Made by a program: the position numbers and the translations under genes. Shown one piece after another: positions 35,124 to 42,571 of a stretch of 64,000 bases of DNA (its first letter is position 1; every line of letters begins with the position of its first letter). The stretch comes from an uncultured bacterium (GTDB taxonomy: Bacteria > Actinomycetota > Coriobacteriia > Coriobacteriales > Eggerthellaceae), in assembly GCA_905215325.1 (NCBI GenBank), contig CAJMPP010000001.1, forward strand, positions 62,001 to 126,000. Direction: 5' to 3'. The notes below the pieces were generated by a model. That model saw nothing but the letters and a program-made list of their open reading frames with translations, searched no databases and had not been told where the DNA came from.

Positions 35124-36095
35124 CTACCCTTTCGGCTTCTGCAGGCTTGCCGCTGCGGCAGCGGCCCAGGTGCGTGGGATGAAACGGCTGCCGAACACGA
35201 TGGTCTTCGCCAACATGCCCGGGCAGCACAGCAGACGGTTGCAGCCCAGCGCGCGGATGGCTGCGCGGGCAACGCGCGGCGCGCCGATGGTCATGCGGGC
35301 CAGCGCCGTGCCGCCTGCGTCGGCGTTGTCCCAAAACGGCGTGCGAACAGGCCCGGGGCACAGCACGGTCACATGCACGCCGTGCGGGCGCAGCTCCATA
35401 TGCAGCGCGCTTGAGAACGACTGGACGAACGCCTTCGAGGCGTAGTACGTGGACATGTACGGCCCGGGGACGAACCCTGCCACGCTGGCCACGTTGAGGA
35501 TGCCGCCGTGCCCGCGAGCCGCCATGCCGGGCGCGAACGCGTGACAAAGCTCCATGAGCGCCATGTCGTTGGTTTGCACGAGCGCGCGCTGCCGCTCCAG
35601 GCTGCTTTCCGCGAAGGGCGCGTCGTAGCCGAAGCCGGCGTTGTTCACAAGCGTCTCCACCTGCAGGTTCGCCGCCCGCACCTGCGCGACCAGCACATCG
35701 ACGGCGCCCGGCTGCGCGAAGTCGGCGGCGAAGGTGCGCACGCTCACGTCGAAGCGCTCCGCCAGATCCTTCGCCAGCTCGTCGAGCTTATCCTGGCTGC
35801 GCCCGACCAGGGCGAGCACGCCGTGGTCGCGGGCGAGCTCGGCGCACAGCTCGCGCCCGATGCCGCCCGTTGCACCCGTGACCAGGGCGCACAGCACCGG
35901 TGCACCCTGCTTGGGCAGCTCACACGCCATGCCCGTCGGGTCCGCCGGCAGCTCAGGGTGCGCGTGCAGGTCAGGCGATTGCAAGCGCTCGGGCGCAGGC
36001 TGCGCGTCGCAACGCGCTTCCGCCGCTTTGCCCGCATGCCCCGCAGCATCTTCGCCCGTGCTTGCAACGCCCATCACGTTTTCCGGCAGCACCAT
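35124..36095 (-). CDS. Short-chain dehydrogenase/reductase
   Basis: A 323-residue SDR with a classic Rossmann fold: ALVTGATGGIGRELC binds NAD(P), LVNNAGFGYDAPF follows, and YYASKAFVQS has the catalytic Tyr and Lys. About 68 residues precede the fold. The C-terminus LLAKTIVFGSRFIPRTW resembles SDRs of the DltE/YdfG-like group. The substrate is unknown. AAGGAG lies 9 bases before the ATG at 36095; a later ATG would remove the extra stretch. Confidence 0.87.
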   Translation of the reverse strand: MVLPENVMGVASTGEDAAGHAGKAAEARCDAQPAPERLQSPDLHAHPELPADPTGMACELPKQGAPVLCALVTGATGGIGRELCAELARDHGVLALVGRSQDKLDELAKDLAERFDVSVRTFAADFAQPGAVDVLVAQVRAANLQVETLVNNAGFGYDAPFAESSLERQRALVQTNDMALMELCHAFAPGMAARGHGGILNVASVAGFVPGPYMSTYYASKAFVQSFSSALHMELRPHGVHVTVLCPGPVRTPFWDNADAGGTALARMTIGAPRVARAAIRALGCNRLLCCPGMLAKTIVFGSRFIPRTWAAAAAASLQKPKG

Positions 36096-36229
36096 ACGCG
36101 CCAGCTCCTTCGCATCGTTGCGCCGCTACCCTACGGCGCATTCCCTGCTACCAGAATACCAGCCGTTCGATGCAGGCGCGGACACGGAACGCTTCCGCTG
36201 CCTTTCCGACGGGAAAGCGCTACCCGATG

Positions 36230-37354
36230 TCATCTGACCATCGCCATGCAAATCGCGATGAACGCTGCCACGAACAGGGCAAACGCTGCCATCATGGCCC
36301 ACACCGCCGGCCTACCCCAGTTCACCGTCCAGCCGATGCCCGAGCGCTGCGGCAAAAACAGGCTGGCATCGTTGGGGTTGCAATACAGCATGCCCAGTTT
36401 CCAGAAGCGGTCGTCGTCGAAAAGCAGCTTGTCCGACGCTTCCATACGAAACACGCGCGACCCCGACTGCCCATACTTAATCCCAACGATAAGGCTGCCG
36501 ACGACGCAAAGCAGCGCCACGCCGATGATGACCGCCACCGCCGCGCCCATGGAGACGATGCCGATCATGGCAAGCGCCATGTCCAAACCGCAGGCAGCCG
36601 TAAACGCCAAGCCCATGACCAGGAGAAACGCTGTTTGCGCATACGCAAACATCCCATACGCCCACGAGGAGCTTGCCGGACGGCCCGGCTCCAGGCCCTT
36701 CTTCGATCGCAGCACCATCCAATGACAGAACACGAATACGGCAGCCAAAAACACCTCCAGTGCAACAGGGAACGCCGCAACCATCGGGCTTTTCGGAACC
36801 ATATCGGTGACGTTGCCCGAAATATCGACATGCATGGGAATCGCATCGGGCATGGAGCCGTAGCCCACGGCAACAACCGCTGCCGTCAGCGCCACAAGCG
36901 GCACATACAGCCAGTTCCACGCAAGCGAAATCGGACGCGGGGCCTGTTCGACCCCTTCGCCAATGGTCGCAACATGCTGCTGAGACTGCGCAACCCAGCC
37001 GCAAGCGCGCTTGAGGCCCTGGACCTTCGCGCGGTATCGCAGAATGAGCCCATAACCGATCGCCATCAGGGCAAGCGAGGCGACAACCACTACCGCCAGG
37101 AATGCTTTCGCATTCCCCATCAGGCATAACGCCAGCGCAGCAACAGTGAACAGCGCCGTTGCGGCTATCACAATGACAACGTAGCGATTCATGAGGCGGC
37201 GAATGCGCGGGTCGTCCCACGCCGAGGTGGGCACGGACACGGAGAACACCTCGCCGCACGGCTGCAGGCGCGGCGTCAGCGCCATGGTCAGCCCCACAAG
37301 CGGAATGAACGCCACCAGGATCAGCATGATCGCTTGCACTTCGTTATTCGACAT
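36230..37354 (-). CDS. DUF1648 / DUF5808 domain membrane protein
   Basis: A 374-residue membrane protein with about eight helices. DUF1648 lies near residues 165-205 (YGSMPDAIPMHVDISGNVTD), and the C-terminal DUF5808 near 315-350 (DDRFWKLGMLYCNPNDASL). Proteins of this type sit beside YtrA-type GntR regulators in Firmicutes and Actinobacteria, as here, and are thought to respond to envelope stress. GGGAAGGGAG precedes the ATG at 37352-37354. Confidence 0.85.
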   Translation of the reverse strand: MSNNEVQAIMLILVAFIPLVGLTMALTPRLQPCGEVFSVSVPTSAWDDPRIRRLMNRYVVIVIAATALFTVAALALCLMGNAKAFLAVVVVASLALMAIGYGLILRYRAKVQGLKRACGWVAQSQQHVATIGEGVEQAPRPISLAWNWLYVPLVALTAAVVAVGYGSMPDAIPMHVDISGNVTDMVPKSPMVAAFPVALEVFLAAVFVFCHWMVLRSKKGLEPGRPASSSWAYGMFAYAQTAFLLVMGLAFTAACGLDMALAMIGIVSMGAAVAVIIGVALLCVVGSLIVGIKYGQSGSRVFRMEASDKLLFDDDRFWKLGMLYCNPNDASLFLPQRSGIGWTVNWGRPAVWAMMAAFALFVAAFIAICMAMVR

Positions 37355-37501
37355 TTTCGACTCCCTTCCCTTACCCCCGCGCCTGCGCTTGAGGCCGCCC
37401 TCCTTCGTAAGGCGAAGGCGACGGGCCGCGCAAAGCGGCAAGCTTGCACCACGACTTTTGAGATCATCGCGCGGATAGCGGACGACAACTTGCCGTTCTT
37501 G

Positions 37502-37882
37502 CTAAAACACGTCATCGAGCTGGGATTTCACCAACCGTTCGAACGCCTCCCTGCCACCGCCGGCCGCTTTGAACGCCAACGCCAGGCGGTGAAGATCGCG
37601 AGCGAACGGGCCACTCTCAGCATCGCCCGCGCCCACAGGCTCCCTCGGCTGCGCCACGAACGCACCCGAACGGCCGCGCATCAGCACAAACCCCTCGTCG
37701 CGCAGCAACGCATAGGCCTTGTTCACCGTATGCAGATTGATGCCCAGGTCGCTAGCTAAGTTGCGAACGCTGGGCAGCGCGTCGCCCGGCGCAAGCTCGC
37801 CCTGAGCGATGCCGCGGACGATCTCATCGCGGATCTGCCGATACAGCGGATCGGGCAACGCCTGGTCTATGCGTATGAACAT
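37502..37882 (-). CDS. YtrA-subfamily GntR regulator
   Basis: A 126-residue regulator. The N-terminal winged helix reads PLYRQIRDEIVRGIAQGELA and LPSVRNLASDLGINLHTVNK, typical of the YtrA group, which has only a short C-terminal helix region for dimers. GAAGGGAGG precedes the ATG. It lies 147 bases upstream of the DUF1648 gene on the same strand. An operator of the expected kind is upstream. Confidence 0.92.
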   Translation of the reverse strand: MFIRIDQALPDPLYRQIRDEIVRGIAQGELAPGDALPSVRNLASDLGINLHTVNKAYALLRDEGFVLMRGRSGAFVAQPREPVGAGDAESGPFARDLHRLALAFKAAGGGREAFERLVKSQLDDVF

Positions 37883-38245
37883 GCGGCCTCCCTTCGCCGG
37901 ATCCCGTTAGCCGGCACAACCTCGAGCTCGCAGCGAGCATGCAGCCAACGGCAAGCACGCCTGCTGCAACACGTTTTCCACGCCCATCAGCCGTAACGGT
38001 TCGCACAAATCCGTTACGCAGCGCCGATTCGCTGCACGCGACTTCCCGGCGCCCCGATTCGGGCTGTCGAGCAATTGTTATAGCTATACTATAACAGATT
38101 TTAGGCTATTGTTATAGTGCGAGTAGAACAGAATCCCCTGAACTGATGTGAAGTTGGGGCAGGCGGCGGGCATTTTGAACACGGCGGGGTTTCCAGGCCC
38201 TACCATACAGGTAAGAAAACACCCGCATAACCCGCAGGAGCACAC
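37883..38245. other. Divergent control region between the GntR and PNPOx genes
   Basis: It holds the TGTTATAG operator cluster. I see no gene in these 363 bases. Confidence 0.5.
38076..38117 (-). promoter_or_regulatory. YtrA-type operator with three half-sites
   Basis: TGTTATAG-ctata-CTATAACA (38076-38096) is a perfect dyad. A third half-site TGTTATAG (38110-38117) forms a second inverted pair with the middle one. It lies about 200 bases upstream of the regulator gene. On the minus strand the arms overlap TATAGT/TATAAC -10-like sequence, fitting autorepression. Confidence 0.65.
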
Positions 38246-38917
38246 ATGAACTTGCATGACATCCCCGCCGTCTACCCCAAGGGCGCCGCGCCCCAGCCGC
38301 AAACCGCGCAGGCGCAGCAGCAAGCCGCCGCCATGGCGCAGGCCGCGCAGGCGCAGCAGATCGCCGGCATGACCCAGGCCGATGCCCCAGCGCAGGCCGG
38401 CATGCCCGTTTCGCATCGCCCCATGCGCCAGGCGGGCCGTCAGCTTCGCAGCACCATGCAGCTGCATGCGGCGGTCGAGGCTTGCCAGACGGTGCGTATC
38501 GCGTGCGTGGACGAGGAAGGCCCGTTCATCGTGCCCATGAGCTTCGGCTACGACTGGGCCGACCCCGAGGAGATCGACGCCGATGCGCCGCGCCTGGCGC
38601 TGTGGGTGCACTCGGCCGGCGTCGGCCGCAAGGTGGACGCGTTCAGCCGGGAACCGCGCGTGGCGATCGAGATGGATGTGCAGGAAGGCGTGATCGCGGG
38701 CACGTACGCCTGCGCATATTCGTACGCATACCGCTCCATCATGGGCACGGGCACCATCCATCGCATCCAGGGGATTGAAGCGAAGCGCTACGGCCTCACG
38801 CGCATCATGCAGCATCTGGCGCCCGAAGCCTCGGCCGACTTCACCGACCAAGCGCTCGCCCGCGCGAACATATACTGCATCGACATCGACCGCTTCACCG
38901 GCAAACAGCGTGCATAG
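38246..38917 (+). CDS. Pyridoxamine 5'-phosphate oxidase-like flavin protein
   Basis: A 223-residue protein of the PNPOx-like/NimA-type split-barrel family. From about residue 60 it reads MRQAGRQLRS, then GPFIVPMSFGYDW and ALWVHSAGVGRKVDAFSREP, the flavin or F420 binding region; CAYSYAYRSIMGTGTIHRI follows. The first 55 residues are Gln/Ala-rich and probably disordered. Such proteins may bind FMN or heme; the reaction is unknown. CAGGAG lies 6 bases before the ATG. Confidence 0.82.
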   Translation: MNLHDIPAVYPKGAAPQPQTAQAQQQAAAMAQAAQAQQIAGMTQADAPAQAGMPVSHRPMRQAGRQLRSTMQLHAAVEACQTVRIACVDEEGPFIVPMSFGYDWADPEEIDADAPRLALWVHSAGVGRKVDAFSREPRVAIEMDVQEGVIAGTYACAYSYAYRSIMGTGTIHRIQGIEAKRYGLTRIMQHLAPEASADFTDQALARANIYCIDIDRFTGKQRA

Positions 38918-38966
38918 CAAGCGATTTCGCAGGAACGAGAACGGGGCCGCCGGCAGACAGCTAGGC

Positions 38967-39039
38967 GGACGGTTGGGGGACGTAGCGTTAAGTGTCCGAA
39001 AGCTTTCGGACACTTAACGCTACGTCCCCCAACCGTCCG
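38967..39039. repeat. REP-like repeat, copies 9 and 10: a 73-bp perfect palindrome
   Basis: Two full REP-like repeats meet head to head around AAAGCTTT. The whole element reads the same on both strands over 73-74 bases, starting CGGACGGTTGGGGGACGTAG. It lies between the PNPOx gene and the phosphatase terminator and could itself act as a strong stem-loop. Confidence 0.95.
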
Positions 39040-39069
39040 GCCGCCCGCCGCTCTCCCCGAAAACGTTCG

Positions 39070-39101
39070 CGGGGCCGCCGGCATATCCGCCGGCGGCCCC
39101 G
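39070..39101 (-). terminator. Hairpin after the phosphatase gene
   Basis: CGGGGCCGCCGGC pairs with GCCGGCGGCCCCG around a 6-base loop, about 17 bases after the stop of the gene at 39118; only a weak T-stretch follows. Confidence 0.6.
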
Positions 39102-39117
39102 CCTAATCGAGCGTATG

Positions 39118-39669
39118 TTATTGCGCTTGACACCAGGTCAACAGGCCTTTGCAACCGGCCAGCACGTCGCGGTAGGTGTCGTCGAAGTTGCCGGTGAACC
39201 AGGGATCGGCCACGTCGGCGGCGTTTGCGCCGGCTTGCGCGATCGTGCGCGCATCCTGCGCATCGGGCGAGACCTTCCCGTCCTCGCCAACCAGCCCCGC
39301 GCCGGGAGCGAACGCGAGCAGGCGCACGTACTTCGTTTCCGGATCGCTTCCGAAGATGCGGCTCAGGTGACGCTCGTTCTCGTCATCCATGTACACGAAC
39401 AGGTCCCACTCGTCGTACTCGTCGGCACGGACCTTGCGGGCGCGATGCGGCAGCACCGGCACGCCCACCTGCTTGAGCTTGTCGACCGTGCCGTGATGCG
39501 GCGGATGCCCGATCTCATCGTTGGTAGTTGCAGCGGAATCAACGAACAGGACGTCGGCCAGCCCTGCCTTGTTCACCAGGTCCTGCATCACGAACTGGGC
39601 CATGGTCGACCTGCAGATGTTGCCGTGGCAGATGAAGAGGATGCGTGAGGTGGCTTGGCGACGTGACAT
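39118..39669 (-). CDS. Low-molecular-weight protein-tyrosine phosphatase
   Basis: A 183-residue phosphatase. CHGNICRS near the start is the CX5R loop (Cys14, Arg20), and DVADPWFTGNFDDTY holds the general-acid Asp in the DPW/F motif. Targets may be phosphotyrosine on tyrosine kinases of polysaccharide export, or small phosphates; no such genes are near. CGGAG lies before the ATG at 39669. The N-terminal MSRRQATSR is a short extra tail. Confidence 0.92.
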   Translation of the reverse strand: MSRRQATSRILFICHGNICRSTMAQFVMQDLVNKAGLADVLFVDSAATTNDEIGHPPHHGTVDKLKQVGVPVLPHRARKVRADEYDEWDLFVYMDDENERHLSRIFGSDPETKYVRLLAFAPGAGLVGEDGKVSPDAQDARTIAQAGANAADVADPWFTGNFDDTYRDVLAGCKGLLTWCQAQ

Positions 39670-39860
39670 GCGACTCCGATTCGATTGTGATTAGCAGTAG
39701 CTGAATATGCTATTGCACGAATCAAGGAAGCGCAATAATGCAACCGATATTCGGCTAACTTCGCCACAGCTTAGGCATCGAACTCATGTGTGCTTTACCA
39801 TAGGGCGGCCCAACCAGAGCGCCGCCCTATGCATCGATTGAGCGGACGCCATGAGAACTC

Positions 39861-40100
39861 TTAACCGCAAACTTTACAGCACCGACTTTTCCCGCTTGCG
39901 GAAATCGACCCGCTATGGATTCCCGACGAACGCTTCAGCGTCGGACAATCCGGAGTGGTGTGGTAGGCCTTTCCCCCGGATACCCAATAAACGATTTGCG
40001 AATTCCCGGCGCTTTTGCTCTCCTTCTCGTTTCTGCGTTGCTCTTTCTCTTGTGCAGCTTTTTCCTCGGCAAGCTTCTTGGCATCAATTTGCTCTTGCAA
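39861..40100 (-). pseudogene. Remnant: coiled coil plus Cys/His C-terminal domain
   Basis: The frame translates to a Lys/Glu-rich coiled coil and then VYWVSGGKAYHTTPDCPTLK and CCKVCG, a small C-terminal domain seen at the end of many exported lipoproteins. There is no ATG; upstream a stop cuts the frame just before the coiled coil (VGQLDALQAERDSLQEQ). I read it as the 3' end of a broken gene, but a TTG start at 40100 is possible. Confidence 0.5.
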
Positions 40101-40259
40101 GGAATCTCGCTCCGCTTGAAGCGCATCGAGCTGACCGACCGCATGCCCAAATCATATTCGCATCTTGCCAGCTCAAAGACTCACTCGAAAAGAAACTCGA
40201 CTGCCGGACACGACAAAAGGCCGTTAACCTGTAAAGGGGGGCCAACGCCCTACGCCAAA

Positions 40260-40571
40260 CTACCATAATGGGAAACACCGCGAAAGACACATCGAACTAC
40301 AGGACGAATACCTTCGAAAAACGGTCTCCAATGCTCCTCGAAGCCAAGCCAACAACCACAATGCCAGCCAGCTTCTTCCCGTTTGCCCTACTTTTGCGCT
40401 CACGATCCGGCCGCTTGAGCTTGCTAGCGAGTAGGTAATTCCGTTCTTTGAGGCTTGGCCCACTCCCTTGCCCGAACCGAGCGACTCGTAGTTGGCGACG
40501 ACTTCGCTCCCGATAGCGTGGGCTTCATCCTTGGTCAGCGAAGAATCACACGCCTGAATCAATGCATACAT
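40260..40571 (-). pseudogene. Remnant of a small protein with a frameshift
   Basis: The frame starts MYALIQACDSSLTKDEAHAI and reads as normal coding up to GRIVSAKV. Near 40396 the sensible reading moves one base, giving ANGKKLAGIVVVGLA, a membrane helix. The frame as given continues without sense. No ribosome site precedes the ATG. Function unknown. Confidence 0.45.
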
Positions 40572-40699
40572 AGTTTCAGCCGCATATTCATCGCAATTCT
40601 CTTTTTGGACCTATGCGCACTTTGGCTTCGAGAAGCAAGCTTAGGCTTCTTCGTCCGAATCGTAGACTGCTCTGCATAGCGCTCTTCGTGATTAGCCGA

Positions 40700-40705
40700 T
40701 ATAAT
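40700..40705 (+). promoter_or_regulatory. -10 of the 30-aa peptide gene
   Basis: A perfect TATAAT 60 bases before the ATG; no clear -35. Confidence 0.45.
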
Positions 40706-40764
40706 CCCACCCACGGTACTAGCAAGCCTGTAGCGGGCGGCGCTTTCGTAAGGAGGCGAAGCCT

Positions 40765-40857
40765 ATGTTCGAGCAGACTATTTATCTCGTTGCGGCCCTG
40801 GCCACGATCGGGGCATTCCTCTTCGAGGTGTGGCGATATTTCGACGATAGGAAGTAA
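40765..40857 (+). CDS. 30-residue holin-like membrane peptide, type I toxin-like (locus B)
   Basis: The peptide is 30 residues: one helix (TIYLVAALATIGAFLFEVW) ending in RYFDDRK. A consensus AAGGAGG lies 8 bases before the ATG, far stronger than needed for a chance ORF. Length, single helix and charged end match the putative holin-like toxins (Hol_Tox) of Gram-positive type I systems. A predicted antisense RNA overlaps its 3' untranslated region. Toxicity is inferred. Confidence 0.65.
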   Translation: MFEQTIYLVAALATIGAFLFEVWRYFDDRK

Positions 40858-40883
40858 GACAGCAGCAAGCAGGTGGCAAGGTA

Positions 40884-40972
40884 GGAAACAAAGAAGGGCC
40901 GTAGCTGGAACTACGACCCCTCAACCAATCCGCGCCGCCCGAGTGACTTAAACCATAGCGGGCTTCGCTAGT
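40884..40972 (-). ncRNA. Predicted antisense RNA at locus B
   Basis: On the minus strand TGCTACAAT (-10 at 40979-40984) starts a transcript of about 89 bases. It ends at GGGTCGTAG/CTACGGCCC (one G-U pair) followed by TTCTTTGTTTCC, a sound terminator. The RNA lies across the 3' untranslated part of the 30-aa peptide mRNA and has no ORF. Its body shares GAAGCCCG and CGGGCGG with the RNA at locus A. Confidence 0.55.
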
Positions 40973-41077
40973 GCCTTCATTGTAGCATCGGCAAGGCAAT
41001 CACTCCACCCTTTGCGTCATAATCGCCCGCCTCCCCGCAACTTGATCCCCAACGCCCGGCTCAGCCCTGCCGGCTCC

Positions 41078-42568
41078 CTACAGCCCCAGGTCGCCAGCAA
41101 CCTCGGCGGCGCACTTGAGGGCGTCGGCCATGGCGTTGACCACCAGGCTGCTGCCTGTGCGGGCATCGCCGGCAACATACACGGCGGCGTCGTCCTTGCC
41201 CGCGGCGGCGCGCATGGCGCGATGGGAATCGCCGGCCGCCATCACCGGAAGCGGGCGGCCCTGCGTCGCCAGCGGCACGCCGAGCGCGTCGAACACGCCG
41301 CCTTCCGGACCCGCGAAGCCGCAGGCCACCAGCACCAGCTGTGCATCGACCTCACGCTCAGAGCCTTCCATGGGCTCGGGCTTGCCGGCGGACCAATCGA
41401 ACGAGCGCACCTGCAGACCGCGCACATGCCCGGCGTCGTCCAGCAGCACCTTTTGCGTGTCGGCACACCATTCGCGCAGGTCATCGCCCTGCAGCGCGAT
41501 AGCTTCCTCCTGACCGTAATCGGTCTTGGCGACATTGGGCCATTCGGGCCACAGGTTCGACGCCGCGCGCTCCTTCGGCGCACGCGGGCCATATTCCAGC
41601 TGGCGAACCGTGCGCGCGCCCTGGCGCACCGCGGTGCCCATGCAGTCGTTGCCCGTGTCGCCACCGCCAATGACCACCACGTCCTTGCCCTTAGCGCTGA
41701 TGGCGGGCTCGCGACCCTCGAGCAGCGCACGCGTCTGCTCGGTCAGGTAATCCACCGCATACACCACATCCCCCGCGGCAATGCCGGCGTCGAAGCCTTC
41801 CGCTCCCACGCCGCGCGCCTTGCAGGCACCCGCGGCAACCACCACGGCGTCGAACCCCTCGACCAAACCCGCGGCAACGTCGGAGTCGGCCGCGTCGACG
41901 CCCAGGCGGAACTCGATGCCCAGCTCAGCCATCAAATCCACGCGACGCTTGACCACCGACTTGTCCAGCTTCATGTTCGGGATGCCGTACATGAGCAGGC
42001 CGCCGGCGCGGTCGTGGCGCTCGACCACGCACACGCGCGCCCCACGGCGCGCCAGATCCCACGCGGCCACCAGGCCCGCAGGCCCCGAGCCGACCACGGC
42101 GACGCTCGGCGCGTCCTGGCCCGCCGGCTCGAAGCGGCGCGGCCCGCCGTGCGCCCACTGCCAATCGGAGATGGCGCGCTCGTTGTCGTGGATGGTCTCC
42201 GCCTCGTCTTTGCGGGCAAGGTTGCACGCCGCCTCGCACAAGGCCGGGCACACGCGGCTGGTGAACTCGGGCATGGGGCTGGTCAGCGCCAGGCGCTCGG
42301 CCGCCTGCCCCCACTGTCCGCGCCACACCAGGTCGTTCCACTCGGGGATCAGGTTGTGCAGCGGGCAGCCGGAAGGCCTTGCCTTCCCAAACGGCGCTCC
42401 CACCTGGCAAAACGCCACGCTGCATGCCATGCAGCGGCTTGCCTGCTCACGCGTCCGCTCCTCGGGCACCGGCTCGTACAGCTCATCGAAATCGCGGCTT
42501 CGCTCTTGCACAGGACGCAGGCTGTGGGCGCAGCGGCCGTGTTCCAAAAATGCTCCGGGCTTTCCCAT
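41078..42568 (-). CDS. gltD: Glutamate synthase small (beta) subunit
   Basis: GltD passes electrons from NAD(P)H through FAD and iron-sulfur clusters to GltB for glutamate synthesis. The 496-residue protein has the N-terminal cluster cysteines (CMACSVAFCQVGAPFG and CPLHN; CPALCEAACN), the FAD motif VVGSGPAGLVAAWDLA, and the NAD(P)H motif VVVIGGGDTGNDC. GGGGAG precedes the ATG, and the gene starts 3 bases after gltB stops. Confidence 0.96.
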   Translation of the reverse strand: MGKPGAFLEHGRCAHSLRPVQERSRDFDELYEPVPEERTREQASRCMACSVAFCQVGAPFGKARPSGCPLHNLIPEWNDLVWRGQWGQAAERLALTSPMPEFTSRVCPALCEAACNLARKDEAETIHDNERAISDWQWAHGGPRRFEPAGQDAPSVAVVGSGPAGLVAAWDLARRGARVCVVERHDRAGGLLMYGIPNMKLDKSVVKRRVDLMAELGIEFRLGVDAADSDVAAGLVEGFDAVVVAAGACKARGVGAEGFDAGIAAGDVVYAVDYLTEQTRALLEGREPAISAKGKDVVVIGGGDTGNDCMGTAVRQGARTVRQLEYGPRAPKERAASNLWPEWPNVAKTDYGQEEAIALQGDDLREWCADTQKVLLDDAGHVRGLQVRSFDWSAGKPEPMEGSEREVDAQLVLVACGFAGPEGGVFDALGVPLATQGRPLPVMAAGDSHRAMRAAAGKDDAAVYVAGDARTGSSLVVNAMADALKCAAEVAGDLGL

Positions 42569-42571
42569 GGC

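Noticed and set aside
38084..39013. 310-codon minus-strand frame over the PNPOx gene
   Set aside because: The other strand has the recognisable protein and ribosome site, and part of this frame is repeat sequence.
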